The notes: generated from the letters alone by a model not told the origin. A stretch of DNA of 64,000 nt from Hyphomicrobiales bacterium (GCA_900465685.1 UEGR01000005.1:310001-374000); one strand, 5' to 3'; counted from the stretch's first letter, positions 48,029 through 59,052 are shown. Made by a program: numbers and translations.

Positions 48029-49915
48029 ATGCTCGACAGCCTGCGCTCTGCCTCTCGCTCCTGGATCTCCAAGCTTCTGCTTGGTGTGCTCGTCCTGAGC
48101 TTCGGCGTCTGGGGTATCGCGGATGTTTTCCGCGGTGGCATGACAGGCAATGCCGCGCTGACAGCAGGCGGTTCCGAAGTCAGCGCGACCGACTACCGCT
48201 TCGCTTATGAACAGCAGGTCATGCGCCTGTCGCAGCAGTTCCGCCAGCGTCTGACGCGGGAACAGGCAAAATCTATCGGCGTTGAAAACCAGGTTCTGGC
48301 GCAGCTCGCAGCCGGCGTCGTGCTCGATGAAGGCGCACGCAACATGCAGCTCGGCCTGTCGAAGGACGGCATTGCGCGCTTGACGGCGGAAGACCCGGCT
48401 TTCCAGGATGCCAGCGGCAATTTCAACCGCGCGCAGTTTGATGCGGTTTTGCGCCAGTCTGGCATTCGCGCCCAGGATTATCTCGAAAATCGCGCCAAGG
48501 TTGCCCGCCGCCAGCAGATGGTCGAAGCGGCGACCGATGGCATCAAGATGCCTGACGCGATGCTCAAGGCACTGGCGCTTTATCAGGGCGAAAGCCGCAG
48601 CGTCGACTACATCACCATTCCTGTGGAAAAATCAGACGCGATCCCTGCCCCGTCGGACGACGCCCTCAAGGCCTATTTCGATGCGCATAAAGATGAGTAC
48701 AAGGCGCCTGAATACCGCAAGGTCACCTATGTCAAGCTGGAGCCAGCCGACATTGCCGATCCGGCTGCCGTGACGCAGGAAGAAATCAACGAATATTACG
48801 AGAAGAACAAGGCGCGCTACGGCACGATCGAGCAGCGCACCATCGAGCAGATCAGCTTTGCGGATGAAGCTGCGGCCAATGCAGCGCAGGAAAAGATTGC
48901 CGCTGGCACCAGCTTCCTCGATATCGGCAAGGAACAGGGCAAGACCGAAGACGATCTGAAGCTCGGCACCTTCGAGAAAAGCGCCATTCCTGACCAGACC
49001 ATCGCCGATGCAGCCTTTGCGCTGGCGGAAAACGGCGTAAGCCCTGTCGTCAAGGGCGGTTTCGGCCCGGTCATTCTGCGCGTTACCAAGATCGACCCGG
49101 CGCATGTCAAGCCGCTCTCGGAAGTTGAAGCTGAAATCCGCACGACCCTTGCCAACAACATCGCGGCAAGCAGCATCAGCGGCATTCACGACTCCTACGA
49201 GCAGCAGCGCTCTGATGGTGCATCGATGGCCGATGTCGCCAAGGGCCTGAGCCTCAAGACCGTTACCATCGATGCAGTCGATACCGAAGGCAACGACCCG
49301 TCCGGCAAGCCGGTTGAACTGCCGAACGGACAGGCGCTTCTGGCCGCTGCTTTCCAGGCGGAACAGGGCTTTGACAATGACGCACTGACCATGGGCAATG
49401 TCGGCTATCTCTGGTACCAGATCGATGGCGTCACCCCTGCCCGCGACCGTACCCTCGACGAAGTCAAGGACAAGGTTGTGGCTGCATGGAAGGGTGAAGA
49501 AGCCGTCAAGCGCCTCAATCAGCGTCTGGAAGACCTGAAGAAGCGTCTCGATGGCGGCGCAACGCTTGATGCGATTGCATCCGAGCTTGGCCTTGAAAAG
49601 CAGACCAAGCGTGGCGTGACCCGCTCGACGAACGATGCGGATATCGGCTCGGCTGCGGCAGCGCAGATTTTCCGCGGCCCGAACGGGTTCACCGGCACCG
49701 CGGCAGCGCCTTCCGACGACGCGCAGATTCTCTTCAAGGTGACGGAAGTGACCGAACCAGCAAGTGCCGGTCCGGACACCATTTCTGAACAGCAGCGCAA
49801 CTATCTGTCGACCGCTCTTTCCGACGATGTGCTGGAACAGATGGTTGGAGAATTGCAGAAGCAGTATCCGGTGAAGATCAACCAGACCGTCATCAACAAT
49901 GCTCTCGCATTCTAG
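48029..49915 (+). CDS. ppiD: PpiD-like membrane-anchored peptidyl-prolyl isomerase/chaperone
   Basis: The 628-residue product has an N-terminal anchor (about 12-32) and then a SurA/PpiD N-terminal chaperone domain (LTAGGSEVSATDYRFAYEQQVMRLSQQF...), a parvulin-like domain around residues 245-370 (YGTIEQRTIEQISFADEAAANAAQEKIAAGTSFLDIGKEQG...) and a C-terminal helical domain. It would help fold exported proteins at the periplasmic face of the Sec translocon. It precedes trpD by 59 bases, a conserved order in Rhizobiales. Confidence 0.9.
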   Translation: MLDSLRSASRSWISKLLLGVLVLSFGVWGIADVFRGGMTGNAALTAGGSEVSATDYRFAYEQQVMRLSQQFRQRLTREQAKSIGVENQVLAQLAAGVVLDEGARNMQLGLSKDGIARLTAEDPAFQDASGNFNRAQFDAVLRQSGIRAQDYLENRAKVARRQQMVEAATDGIKMPDAMLKALALYQGESRSVDYITIPVEKSDAIPAPSDDALKAYFDAHKDEYKAPEYRKVTYVKLEPADIADPAAVTQEEINEYYEKNKARYGTIEQRTIEQISFADEAAANAAQEKIAAGTSFLDIGKEQGKTEDDLKLGTFEKSAIPDQTIADAAFALAENGVSPVVKGGFGPVILRVTKIDPAHVKPLSEVEAEIRTTLANNIAASSISGIHDSYEQQRSDGASMADVAKGLSLKTVTIDAVDTEGNDPSGKPVELPNGQALLAAAFQAEQGFDNDALTMGNVGYLWYQIDGVTPARDRTLDEVKDKVVAAWKGEEAVKRLNQRLEDLKKRLDGGATLDAIASELGLEKQTKRGVTRSTNDADIGSAAAAQIFRGPNGFTGTAAAPSDDAQILFKVTEVTEPASAGPDTISEQQRNYLSTALSDDVLEQMVGELQKQYPVKINQTVINNALAF

Positions 49916-49974
49916 GTTCTGCTGAGCACAGCTCCCTAACGCGAGAATTCACATAAACAAGCGGCAGAAAGAAA

Positions 49975-50994
49975 ATGGCTGATCTGAAACCATACATCGC
50001 GAAAGCGGCCTCCGGCGAACCACTGTCGCAGGAGGATTCCAAGGCCGCGTTCGACATCATGATGTCCGGTCAGGCAACGCCTTCGCAGATCGGCGGCTTT
50101 CTGATGGCTTTGCGCGTGCGTGGCGAAACCGTGCCGGAAATCGTCGGCGCAGTCGCTTCCATGCGGTCGCGCATGCTGCCGGTCGTCGCCCCTTCAAACG
50201 CCATCGACATTGTCGGCACGGGCGGCGATCAGTCCGGTTCCTATAATGTTTCGTCCTGCTCGGCCTTCGTCGTGGCTGGCGCTGGCGTACCGGTCGCGAA
50301 GCACGGCAACCGCGCCCTGTCCTCGCGCTCCGGCGCTGCAGACACGCTTGCCGCACTTGGCGTCAATATCGAAGCCGATGCGGAAACAATCGGCCGTAGC
50401 GCCCGGGAAGCCGGTCTCGGCTTCATGTTCGCCCCGATGCACCATTCCGCCATGCGCCACGTCGGCCCTTCCCGCGTCGAGCTTGGAACGCGCACGATTT
50501 TCAACATACTTGGACCGCTCGCCAACCCGGCAAGCGTGAAGCGCCAGCTTTTGGGCGTATTTGCGGCCCAGTGGGTTGAGCCTCTGGCGCATGTGCTCAA
50601 CGAGCTTGGCATGGAAGCCGTCTGGGTCGTCTATGGCGACGGCCTTGATGAGATGACCACCGCTGGCACCACGCAGATCGCGGCGCTTGAAAACGGCACT
50701 GTCCGCACGTTCACAATCACGCCTGAGGAAGTCGGTTTACGCCGTTGCAAGCCGGAAGAGCTGAAAGGTGGCGATGCTGCGGAGAACGCCAAGGCGCTGA
50801 TCGCCGTTCTCGAAGGCGCCAAGAACGCCTATCGCGACATCGTGCTTCTCAACTCCGCCGCTGCGCTCGTGATCGCAGGCAAGGCCGAGGATCTGAAGGA
50901 CGGCATCGCTCAGGCAGCCCATTCCATTGATAGCGGCGCGGCATTGGCCGTTTTGCAAAAAGTAATCGCTGTCTCAAACGACAAGACAGTCTGA
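49975..50994 (+). CDS. trpD: Anthranilate phosphoribosyltransferase
   Basis: The second step of tryptophan synthesis, 339 residues. [55 protein letters not shown] contains the PRPP-binding GTGGD and the KHGNRxxSS motif. [31 protein letters not shown] is the anthranilate-side block. It is followed 16 bases later by trpC. Confidence 0.97.
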   Translation: MADLKPYIAKAASGEPLSQEDSKAAFDIMMSGQATPSQIGGFLMALRVRGETVPEIVGAVASMRSRMLPVVAPSNAIDIVGTGGDQSGSYNVSSCSAFVVAGAGVPVAKHGNRALSSRSGAADTLAALGVNIEADAETIGRSAREAGLGFMFAPMHHSAMRHVGPSRVELGTRTIFNILGPLANPASVKRQLLGVFAAQWVEPLAHVLNELGMEAVWVVYGDGLDEMTTAGTTQIAALENGTVRTFTITPEEVGLRRCKPEELKGGDAAENAKALIAVLEGAKNAYRDIVLLNSAAALVIAGKAEDLKDGIAQAAHSIDSGAALAVLQKVIAVSNDKTV

Positions 50995-51010
50995 CGAGAG
51001 GAAGCGCATC

Positions 51011-51811
51011 ATGTCCACCGACATTCTCCGTAAGATCGAAGTCTATAAGCGCGAGGAAATCGCTGCTGCCAAGGCGTGTCACACGGTTGAAGACCTGAAG
51101 GCGCGCGCCAAGGATCAGGCCGCACCCCGCGGTTTTCTCAAGGCGCTTGAAGCGAAACGTGCAGCCGATCAGTTTGCACTGATCGCTGAAATCAAGAAGG
51201 CCAGCCCTTCCAAAGGTTTGATCCGCCCGGATTTCAATCCGCCAGCACTGGCAAAAGCCTATGAAGACGGTGGCGCTGCCTGCCTTTCAGTTCTGACCGA
51301 TACGCCATCCTTCCAGGGCGCGCCGGAATTCCTGATGGCAGCGCGAGAAGCATGCAGCCTGCCTGCTTTGCGCAAGGATTTCCTGTTCGACACCTATCAG
51401 GTCTATGAAGCGCGCAGCTGGGGTGCGGACTGCATTCTGATCATCCTCGCAAGCGTCGATGACGATCTGGCCAGGGCACTGGAAGAAACCGCTTTCGAAC
51501 TCGGTATGGATGCGCTCCTCGAAGTGCATGACGAGGCCGAAATGGAACGTGCGCTCAAGCTTTCTTCGCGTCTGCTGGGCGTCAACAATCGCAACCTACG
51601 CACGTTTGAAGTCAGCCTGACCGTTTCCGAACGCCTGTCGAAAATGGCCCCTGCCGACCGTCTGCTGGTTGGCGAAAGCGGCATCTTCACCCATGACGAT
51701 TGCCTGCGTCTGGAAAAGTCCGGCATCGGCACGTTCCTCATCGGCGAAAGCCTGATGCGCAAGGACGATGTTGCCGCCGCCACGCGCGAGCTTCTGACCG
51801 GCAAGGCTTAA
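51011..51811 (+). CDS. trpC: Indole-3-glycerol phosphate synthase
   Basis: A TIM-barrel enzyme of 266 residues. [21 protein letters not shown] (catalytic Lys), [69 protein letters not shown] and [11 protein letters not shown] are in order and correct. AGAGGAA precedes the ATG. moaC begins four bases after the stop; trpC-moaC-moeA form one unit in Rhizobiales. Confidence 0.97.
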   Translation: MSTDILRKIEVYKREEIAAAKACHTVEDLKARAKDQAAPRGFLKALEAKRAADQFALIAEIKKASPSKGLIRPDFNPPALAKAYEDGGAACLSVLTDTPSFQGAPEFLMAAREACSLPALRKDFLFDTYQVYEARSWGADCILIILASVDDDLARALEETAFELGMDALLEVHDEAEMERALKLSSRLLGVNNRNLRTFEVSLTVSERLSKMAPADRLLVGESGIFTHDDCLRLEKSGIGTFLIGESLMRKDDVAAATRELLTGKA

Positions 51812-51815
51812 TGTC

Positions 51816-52301
51816 ATGACCTCGGATGCGGCCAAGCTCACCCATCTCGACCAGACCGGCGCTGCCAATATGGTGGATGTCGGCGCCAAGGATGAGACGG
51901 AGCGGCAGGCCGTTGCCGAAGGCAGCGTGACCATGAAACCGGAAACGCTGGCGCTCATTCTGGCGGGCGATGCAGCCAAGGGCGATGTGATCGGCACAGC
52001 GCGTCTTGCAGGCATCATGGCTGCGAAAAGAACCGCCGACCTCATTCCGCTTTGCCATCCACTCATGCTGAGCAAGGTCGCGGTGGATATAGTCCCGGAT
52101 CACGCATTGCCCGGTCTGCGCGTGCGTGCGCTTGCCAAACTGAACGGCCGCACTGGCGTTGAAATGGAAGCGCTCACAGCCGTTTCCGTGACGTGCCTGA
52201 CGATCTATGACATGGCCAAGGCTGTCGATCGCCATATGGAAATCGGCAATATTCGCGTTGTGGAAAAGAGCGGTGGCAAGTCCGGCGACTGGAAGGTCTG
52301 A
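51816..52301 (+). CDS. moaC: Cyclic pyranopterin monophosphate synthase MoaC
   Basis: A 161-residue enzyme that completes conversion of the MoaA product to c[55 protein letters not shown] and [28 protein letters not shown] are the family blocks; KSGGKSG is the substrate-binding C-terminal loop. It lies four bases after trpC and 36 before moeA. Confidence 0.96.
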   Translation: MTSDAAKLTHLDQTGAANMVDVGAKDETERQAVAEGSVTMKPETLALILAGDAAKGDVIGTARLAGIMAAKRTADLIPLCHPLMLSKVAVDIVPDHALPGLRVRALAKLNGRTGVEMEALTAVSVTCLTIYDMAKAVDRHMEIGNIRVVEKSGGKSGDWKV

Positions 52302-52337
52302 AGCGGCCTCACAAAACTGAGTTCGAGAGGAAATACG

Positions 52338-53555
52338 ATGTCCCTTCTCCCGGTCGAAGATGCTCTGGCGCGTATACTCTCCTCCGCAGAACCGCATGGC
52401 CTTGAAACTCTTACGCTGAATGAAGCTGGCGGGCGCGTTGTTGCCCGCGCCGTCGAGGCCCGTTTCCTGCAACCACCTTTCGACTGCTCGGCCATGGATG
52501 GCTATGCGCTGATAGCGCCTGCAGAAATCGCCTATCCCCTTCAGTTGACCATTATCGGTGAATCCGCTGCTGGCAAGCGTTTCGAAGGCTCCCTGCTGCC
52601 CGGACAGGCCGTGCGCATTTTCACCGGCGCGCCGATACCTGAAGCCGCTGATACGATTGTCATTCAGGAACATACCGAACGTTCCGGCGATCAGCTGACC
52701 ATTCTGGAAGGCATCGAACCCGGACGTCATATCCGCCGGGCCGGTCTCGATTTTGCTCCCGGCAAGACCGTCATACCGGTCGGTCGCGAACTGGACGCAC
52801 CCGCCCTGTCACTGGCTGCTGCAAGCGGCAATCCATCGCTCGATGTGTTTCGCAAACCGCGCATTTCCATATTGGCTACCGGCGATGAACTTGTTCCGCC
52901 CGGAGCCACGCCCGGACCGGACCAGATCGTCGCTTCGAACAGTGTGGGCATTGCCGAAATCGTGCGCCGCGCTGGCGGCTACTCCGAAGATATGGGCATC
53001 ATTCCGGACGATCCGACACAGATTGAATCGGCTATTGCCAGCGCTCTGAACAGTGGAACCGATATTCTGGTGACCGTTGGCGGCGCATCGGTCGGTGATC
53101 GCGATTACATGCATAGTGCTCTACGCAATTGCGGTGTCGATCTCGGTTTCTGGAAAATCGCCATGCGTCCCGGAAAACCACTTATGTACGGGCGCAAGAC
53201 TGTCGACGGCAGCACCGTCCATGTGATAGGCCTGCCCGGAAACCCGGTTTCAAGCCTCGTTTGCAGCCTCGTTTTTCTTCGCCCGCTGATCGCGAAACTT
53301 GCAGGCACCGATCTGACGGCAGATATCCGCCCTGCGAAACTCGGTCAGGCGATGCCTGCCAATGACCATCGGCGCGATTTTGTACGCGCCACGGTCGAAT
53401 CGCAAAGCGATGGAACGCTGCTGGCAACACCATTTCCAGTACAGGATTCGTCCATGCTGACAGCCCTCGTCGGCTCCAATGCATTGCTCATTCGTGACGA
53501 AAATGCCCCGGCAGCAGATGCAGGCAGTTCGTGCCGCGTGCTTATGCTACGTTAA
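52338..53555 (+). CDS. moeA: Molybdopterin molybdenumtransferase MoeA
   Basis: A cytosolic enzyme of 405 residues inserting molybdate into adenylylated molybdopterin. FDCSAMDGYAL (about 50-60), RIFTGAPIPEAADTIVIQEHT, ILATGDELVPPGATPGPDQIVASNS, VTVGGASVGDRDYMHSAL and GLPGNPVSSLVCSLVF follow the domain order of MoeA. AGAGGAAA precedes ATG. With moaC it completes the second Moco cluster of the window. Confidence 0.96.
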   Translation: MSLLPVEDALARILSSAEPHGLETLTLNEAGGRVVARAVEARFLQPPFDCSAMDGYALIAPAEIAYPLQLTIIGESAAGKRFEGSLLPGQAVRIFTGAPIPEAADTIVIQEHTERSGDQLTILEGIEPGRHIRRAGLDFAPGKTVIPVGRELDAPALSLAAASGNPSLDVFRKPRISILATGDELVPPGATPGPDQIVASNSVGIAEIVRRAGGYSEDMGIIPDDPTQIESAIASALNSGTDILVTVGGASVGDRDYMHSALRNCGVDLGFWKIAMRPGKPLMYGRKTVDGSTVHVIGLPGNPVSSLVCSLVFLRPLIAKLAGTDLTADIRPAKLGQAMPANDHRRDFVRATVESQSDGTLLATPFPVQDSSMLTALVGSNALLIRDENAPAADAGSSCRVLMLR

Positions 53556-53574
53556 AAAGCACCAGAATGGTCAC

Positions 53575-53605
53575 TTTTGCTGCCTCGAAACAACGCGAAG
53601 CAAAA
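53575..53605 (+). terminator. Weak hairpin after moeA
   Basis: TTTTGCT (53575-53581) and AGCAAAA (53599-53605) pair 20 bases beyond the moeA stop. A second hairpin, GGCCCGT/ACGGGGCC, lies near 53650-53667. Both are possible transcript ends. Confidence 0.35.
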
Positions 53606-53720
53606 GCCACAATGGATTGAAAATAAAACGCTTCCTTGGATAAGGACCGGCCCGTCACGGGGCCCTGTGAACGTTCCGGCAACAAGCCGCCAGCCCGTTA
53701 ATCATTTTAAAACCATTGCA

Positions 53721-53735
53721 GAACAAGACTGGAAC
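53721..53735. promoter_or_regulatory. SOS box (LexA operator)
   Basis: GAAC-N7-GAAC, equal to GTTC-N7-GTTC on the other strand, the alphaproteobacterial LexA site. It lies 61 bases upstream of the lexA ATG, as expected for autoregulation. Confidence 0.8.
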
Positions 53736-53795
53736 ATATAGTGTTCGTTCTGGTTTTGTTTTTCTCGATTCTTATCTGGTCGGAGGGTGTCGCGC

Positions 53796-54524
53796 ATGTT
53801 GACCCGTAAGCAGCACGAGCTTCTGCTGTTCATTCATGATCGTCTGAAAGAAACAGGTATTCCGCCATCTTTTGACGAAATGAAGGAAGCGCTCGACCTT
53901 GCTTCCAAGTCGGGCATTCATCGGCTGATCACCGCTCTGGAAGAACGGGGCTTCATTCGCAGGCTGCCGAACCGGGCACGTGCGCTGGAAGTGCTTCGCC
54001 TGCCGGATTCGATTGCACCGGGACTGAACGCGCAGAAGAAATTTGCGCCGAGCGTCATCGAAGGCAGCCTGGGCAAGGCCCCTCCTGCACCGGTGCAGCC
54101 GTTACGCTCCGCACCTGTTGCGACCAATGATGATGTTTCGGCGACCGTATCGGTACCGGTCATGGGTCGCATCGCCGCCGGTGTGCCGATCTCAGCCATT
54201 CAAAGCCAGACGCATTCGCTCAGCCTCCCCCCGGAGATGATTGGTGCGGGCGAACATTATGCGCTGGAGGTCAAGGGCGACTCGATGATCGAAGCCGGGA
54301 TTTTCGATGGCGATACAGTCATCATCAAGCGCGGCGATATCGCCAACCCGGGTGAAATCGTTGTCGCACTGGTTGATGATGAAGAAGCAACCTTGAAGCG
54401 GTTCCGCCGCAAGGGCGCATCTATTGCGCTTGAAGCCGCAAACCCAGCTTATGAAACACGTATCTTCGGCCCAGACCGCGTTCGCGTGCAGGGCAAGCTG
54501 GTCGGATTGATCCGCCGGTACTGA
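53796..54524 (+). CDS. lexA: SOS repressor LexA
   Basis: A 242-residue repressor of the DNA damage response. The N-terminal winged helix (1-65) contains [32 protein letters not shown]. Autocleavage would occur at A128-G129 (GRIAAGV), with the catalytic pair S163 (KGDSMIEAG) and K201 (ATLKRF). The linker (about 70-120) is longer than in E. coli, as usual in this group. ATG 53796 has GGAGGG eight bases upstream and gives the usual [10 protein letters not shown] start; GTG 53787 is less likely. An SOS box precedes it. Confidence 0.96.
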   Translation: MLTRKQHELLLFIHDRLKETGIPPSFDEMKEALDLASKSGIHRLITALEERGFIRRLPNRARALEVLRLPDSIAPGLNAQKKFAPSVIEGSLGKAPPAPVQPLRSAPVATNDDVSATVSVPVMGRIAAGVPISAIQSQTHSLSLPPEMIGAGEHYALEVKGDSMIEAGIFDGDTVIIKRGDIANPGEIVVALVDDEEATLKRFRRKGASIALEAANPAYETRIFGPDRVRVQGKLVGLIRRY

Positions 54525-54531
54525 TCGTTAG

Positions 54532-54559
54532 GTCCGAAAATGGAACCGCGTTTTCGGAC
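54532..54559. repeat. Palindromic repeat after lexA
   Basis: GTCCGAAAA (54532-54540) and TTTTCGGAC (54551-54559) are perfect 9-base arms around TGGAACCGCG, followed by GGACATGCGC. It resembles the CCGAAAAG repeats at 9.1 and 33.5 kb. It may terminate lexA and comEC, which converge here. Confidence 0.6.
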
Positions 54560-54625
54560 GGACATGCGCAAAATGCGGCTTGAACCGCCGACTAGTTGAA
54601 TTGCAACGCGCTCAAAACACTATTA

Positions 54626-57172
54626 TCATTCGCATCTGCCCGGCCCCTGATCGTCAGTGGCCAGGCATTGCGTTTCTGCCTTTTGAGTAGGCTGCTTCTT
54701 CTTATATTCCCGATCAGGTAAGCCACGTGCCGCGCGCGAATAGAGCCGGAACAGATGCCACGGACGCCGTGGCTCATCGATGGCGAAAGCTAGCCTGTCG
54801 TCATAACGCGGATCGGTAAAATTGCGCCGCTGAGGTGTGCTGTCGTTTACGGACGTCAGATCGCCAGCAAGAGCCACGATAGAATTGCCGGTCGTGTCTT
54901 TCTTGTCGCCAAGTCTCATCTCCACTGTGCCTCGCAACGCCAGATCACGGCGGTTGATGACGAGCCTCTTTTGATGTGCACATCCCGGTATTTTCCCGGC
55001 TATCGCGAGGATAACGATATCACCGACATCGCAAGCGACGTCCTGAACGGCAGGATCAGCCGTATAGGCCAGTACACGCCCATCGCGTAATGTAATCGCG
55101 CATAATTCGTCTTCGCAGATAAAGCCGTCAGTCGGTATTCCGCGAAGCCTGTCTTTTGCGTGCTGTGGTATCAGGAATTGCGTTGCGAGATAGGCTGTTT
55201 TCCAGTTGTCTATTGTGAACTTTGACGGCCTGTCGCGGTTCACAGCAAAACGCCCATCGGGCAGACGAACCCCAACCAGCTTTGCATCTTCGGATATCAC
55301 AACATCTGGAAACGGCTCGTGCACGAAGGCAATAAATCCCGCCAAAACAAATAGTAACGCCAGAATCTTGAATCGCGTTGTGAACAATACAGCGATCACG
55401 AGCGCTATGGTCCAGAATGCGAGCGCTGCTATCGGCATCGCTCCCGGATTGCCATCAGGCGACCATGACGCGATCATGCTCGCAAGGGTGCGGACAATCC
55501 AGATACCAGACCCGGCAATGGTCAATGGCAGCCAATCTAGGCCAAGTGGCATCAATACGAGGCCCAGAACGGAAAAAGGCATGACCAGTGTGGCGATCAC
55601 CGGATCGGCCAGCACATTGCCGATCAGCCCGAACGGTGCGGTATTGTTGAAATGATAGGCGGCGAAAATGCCGCTCGCAATTCCTGCCACAAGCGATGTC
55701 CCGGCAGCAGCAATAGCTGATTTAACAACCTTCATTGGCAAACCGGCCGCTGGCGAAGCCGCACGCCTCTCCACATGCTGCAATTTTTTGGCTTTACGCG
55801 CTCCCCACCACGCATAGCCAGCAATCAGCGCCGCCGTTGCCGAATAGGACATCTGGAAACTCGGCCCGAGTATTTCATGCGGTGAGATTGCTATTGTCAC
55901 CACACCGGCGACTGCCACATTGCGCATGCTGAGTGCAGCGCGGTCAAACAGCAATGCGCTAAGCATGACGGCGATCATCACATAGCTGCGCTGGGCTGCA
56001 ACGTCGGCACCAGACATGGCGAGATAGAACGTGCAGCTTAGCAACGACAGGAAAGCGGCATATTTCTTGACCGGGTGCCGGACGCTGAAGGCTGGAAAGA
56101 GCGCAAAGGCAGACCTGAGAGCAAACATCACGACACCCGCCGCCAGCGCCATGTGCAGACCTGATATTGAGAGAATATGCGCCAGACCGGCCTTGCGAAG
56201 GTCCTCATTGGTCTCCTCGCTGATGCCACCGCGCGTACCGGCGATCAATGCGGCGGTGACATTGCCATCTTCACCGCCGATCACCTCCTCGACCCGTTCC
56301 GACACGCGCACGCGGAGCAAGGCAATCCATTCGCTGATTTCTGCCGTCAGACTTGTCTGTGGCGGAACATTTGCCGTCTTCGGATTTCCCAGAAAGAACC
56401 CGTTTGCTCCGATACCGTTGAAATAGGCATGGAAGGAAAAGTCGTAATTGCCCGGACGCACCGGGCCTGACGGCACCCGCAACCGCGCAAAGCCGGTCAA
56501 TCCGCCACCGATCGATGTATCCGCCGGTATATCTCGCGCATTGATGCGAATACGTGTCGGTGAAAAGCGCAGTGTCGGGCGTTCTGTTGTCAGCAAATCC
56601 AGTGTGATACGCCAGCTTCCATTATCCTGTGCATCCAGTGCAACAACCCGGCCAGTGACACGCGTCGACACATCGGAACCGAGCATCGGCGTTGCCATGC
56701 GTACGGTTTCCCATTTGCCGCTCACAAGACCAAGCTGGAAAGCAACTGCCAATGTCAGCACCTGCCCGGCAAAGAAGTGCTTCCGCATCAGTATGCGAAT
56801 GATAACCAGCCCGACCAGTAAGGCCAGAATGGGCGTCCAATCAGGTTCGAAGGAGAAAGTGAAATAGATCACCGCACCCAATCCGCTGAAAATCGGAATC
56901 AGCAGAAAGAAAATTCCGCGCGCCGTTTCGAGATGGATGGCTTCCGCGAAAGCAGCGGGAGTTCTCCGCGCCATGTCGGCAACGGTGTCGCGCCAGCCGG
57001 TTGGTTGAACGTCAGGCGGCTGATTTTGGCCATCATGATCGGCAGGCGCGGTTGTGGGTTCAGGCCACGGTTCTGGAAGATAAGAACACGTCAGGCCATC
57101 GGGCAGGCTTTTGACAAGCGCCCGCTCATTGGCCTCATCCGAAGCCTTGGCCATATCACCTAAGCGCGTCAT
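54626..57172 (-). CDS. comEC: ComEC/Rec2-family membrane protein
   Basis: An 848-residue polytopic inner-membrane protein from ATG 57172. A DUF4131-like domain (about 75-250, preceded by two or more helices) is followed by the competence domain with GTRGGISEETNEDLRKAGLAHILSISGLHMALAAGVV, the ComEC signature, and some eight to ten helices. The C-terminal part lacks an HxHxDH metal site, so it is not an active metallo-beta-lactamase domain. In naturally competent bacteria ComEC is the DNA channel; competence is not shown here. Confidence 0.9.
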   Translation of the reverse strand: MTRLGDMAKASDEANERALVKSLPDGLTCSYLPEPWPEPTTAPADHDGQNQPPDVQPTGWRDTVADMARRTPAAFAEAIHLETARGIFFLLIPIFSGLGAVIYFTFSFEPDWTPILALLVGLVIIRILMRKHFFAGQVLTLAVAFQLGLVSGKWETVRMATPMLGSDVSTRVTGRVVALDAQDNGSWRITLDLLTTERPTLRFSPTRIRINARDIPADTSIGGGLTGFARLRVPSGPVRPGNYDFSFHAYFNGIGANGFFLGNPKTANVPPQTSLTAEISEWIALLRVRVSERVEEVIGGEDGNVTAALIAGTRGGISEETNEDLRKAGLAHILSISGLHMALAAGVVMFALRSAFALFPAFSVRHPVKKYAAFLSLLSCTFYLAMSGADVAAQRSYVMIAVMLSALLFDRAALSMRNVAVAGVVTIAISPHEILGPSFQMSYSATAALIAGYAWWGARKAKKLQHVERRAASPAAGLPMKVVKSAIAAAGTSLVAGIASGIFAAYHFNNTAPFGLIGNVLADPVIATLVMPFSVLGLVLMPLGLDWLPLTIAGSGIWIVRTLASMIASWSPDGNPGAMPIAALAFWTIALVIAVLFTTRFKILALLFVLAGFIAFVHEPFPDVVISEDAKLVGVRLPDGRFAVNRDRPSKFTIDNWKTAYLATQFLIPQHAKDRLRGIPTDGFICEDELCAITLRDGRVLAYTADPAVQDVACDVGDIVILAIAGKIPGCAHQKRLVINRRDLALRGTVEMRLGDKKDTTGNSIVALAGDLTSVNDSTPQRRNFTDPRYDDRLAFAIDEPRRPWHLFRLYSRAARGLPDREYKKKQPTQKAETQCLATDDQGPGRCE

Positions 57173-57426
57173 GCCCCCGCCTGACTGCAAAAAAGGTCTT
57201 TTTGTCGAAATACCCCAAAAGAACAATGCCGCAAGGCGCCGAAACAAACGCGAAGCCCTTGCGCGTAGTGCTGCCTATGCTACATGAACGCCAGTCGAAA
57301 TCGAGAGGGTTTCGTTATAGAAATCCTCGTTCTCGCTCTTTGGAAGCGAGTATCGGAATTCAGTTTTGCGCCCCTGCCCCGGCAATTGCCGCTGTCTTGA
57401 CGGGCGCGCAATAAAGTGGAGCTACC

Positions 57427-58848
57427 ATGTCGAAACCGGTCGTCACCCGTTTTGCCCCTTCGCCCACGGGTTATCTTCATATCGGCGGTGCCCGTACTGC
57501 CCTGTTCAACTGGCTTTATGCCAAGCACACGGGCGGCAAGATGCTGCTGCGTATTGAAGACACCGACCGTGAACGTTCCACCGATGCAGCCACCGCGGCC
57601 ATTCTCGACGGTCTGACCTGGCTTGGTCTCGACTGGGAAGGCGATGCGATCTCGCAGTTCGAACGCGCTCCGCGTCACCGCGAAGTCGCCGAAGAACTCG
57701 TCGCTCTAGGCAAAGCCTATTACTGCTACACGACGCCGGAAGAGCTGGAAGAAATGCGCGAGAAGGCGCGTGCCGAAGGCCGCCCGCCGCGTTATGATGG
57801 CCGCTGGCGCGACCGCGATCCGTCCGAAGCGCCTGCAGGTGTAAAGCCTGTCATTCGCATCAAGGCGCCGCAGGAAGGCGAAACACTCGTGCGCGACGCC
57901 GTACAGGGCGATGTGCGCTTCCCCAACAAGGATCTCGATGATTTCATCATTCTGCGTTCCGACGGCACGCCGACCTACATGCACGCGGTTGTCGTTGACG
58001 ACCATGACATGGGCGTCACGCATATCATCCGCGGCGACGATCATTTGACGAATGCAGCGCGCCAGACCGTGATCTATGACGCCATGGGTTGGGATGTGCC
58101 GCAGATGTCGCATATTCCGCTGATCCACGGCGCGGATGGTGCGAAGCTTTCCAAGCGTCACGGCGCTCTCGGCGTCGATGCCTATCGCGCCATGGGCTAC
58201 CTGCCGGCGGCACTCCGCAATTATCTCGTCCGTCTTGGCTGGAGCCATGGTGACGACGAAATCATGTCGACCGAACAGATGATCGAATGGTTCGACGTGA
58301 CGGACATCAACAAGGGCGCTGCCCGTTTCGACTTCCAGAAGCTCGAAGCGATCAACGGTCTTTATATGCGTGGCAGCGACGACAAGACACTGTTCGACGC
58401 TCTGGTGGCTGTCCTGCCGGAAATCGAAGGCGGCAAGGAACTCGCCGCAGCGCTCGACGACAAGCGCAGCGCGCAGCTCCTCGCAGCCATGTCGGGCCTC
58501 AAGGGCCGCGCCAAGACGCTCGTTGAACTGGCAGACGGCGCGAAGTTCATCTTTGCAACCCGCCCGCTCGATCTGGACGAAAAGGCAGCCTCGCTACTTA
58601 ACGAAGAGGGCCGCGCCGTTTTAAAATCCGTGCTGCCCGATCTGGAAGCTGCCGGAGATTGGACCATTGAATCACTGGATGCGGTGGTTCGAGCCCATGC
58701 AGAGAAAACCGGACTGAAACTGGGCAAGATTGCGCAACCGCTGCGTGCTGCTCTGACCGGTCGCGCTACCTCACCGGGCGTCTTTGATGTGCTTTTTGTA
58801 CTGGGTCGTGAAGAGTCTTTGGGCCGTATTCGCGATCAAATCGGTTAA
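57427..58848 (+). CDS. gltX: Glutamyl-tRNA synthetase
   Basis: A class I synthetase of 473 residues. The HIGH-type motif is [20 protein letters not shown] (residues 8-27) and the KMSKS-type motif is [11 protein letters not shown] (about residue 240). Zinc-binding is absent from the CYTTPEE region (only one Cys), as in many GltX1. It charges tRNA-Glu, and perhaps tRNA-Gln where GatCAB exists. GTGGAG precedes the ATG. Confidence 0.96.
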   Translation: MSKPVVTRFAPSPTGYLHIGGARTALFNWLYAKHTGGKMLLRIEDTDRERSTDAATAAILDGLTWLGLDWEGDAISQFERAPRHREVAEELVALGKAYYCYTTPEELEEMREKARAEGRPPRYDGRWRDRDPSEAPAGVKPVIRIKAPQEGETLVRDAVQGDVRFPNKDLDDFIILRSDGTPTYMHAVVVDDHDMGVTHIIRGDDHLTNAARQTVIYDAMGWDVPQMSHIPLIHGADGAKLSKRHGALGVDAYRAMGYLPAALRNYLVRLGWSHGDDEIMSTEQMIEWFDVTDINKGAARFDFQKLEAINGLYMRGSDDKTLFDALVAVLPEIEGGKELAAALDDKRSAQLLAAMSGLKGRAKTLVELADGAKFIFATRPLDLDEKAASLLNEEGRAVLKSVLPDLEAAGDWTIESLDAVVRAHAEKTGLKLGKIAQPLRAALTGRATSPGVFDVLFVLGREESLGRIRDQIG

Positions 58849-58967
58849 GGTGCTATCATTCACGCTGACGTGACGTAGCTTGCTTAAATAGTTCAAATTT
58901 CGCATTGCATCACGGACGGTTTGGGATAGTTTGGCGATCAAAATCGTAGCCGTAATGCGTTAAAAAT

Positions 58968-58995
58968 CGGGCATCCCGCTGTTTTGGGGTGCCCG
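58968..58995 (+). terminator. Hairpin in the gltX-gltA gap
   Basis: CGGGCATCCC (58968-58977) pairs with GGGGTGCCCG (58986-58995) with one G-T pair. It lies 120 bases beyond gltX and 80 before gltA, so it may end the gltX transcript. T-run poor. Confidence 0.5.
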
Positions 58996-59035
58996 CCAAG
59001 AGATACGAGACAAGTTATAGCAGCGAATGCAATAC

Positions 59036-59052
59036 TGCCGCCTAAGGCGGCA
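59036..59052 (+). promoter_or_regulatory. Tight hairpin in the gltA leader
   Basis: TGCCGCC and GGCGGCA are perfect 7-base arms with a three-base loop, ending 11 bases before the ribosome binding site AAAGGA of gltA. It could stabilise the transcript or tune translation. Confidence 0.45.
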
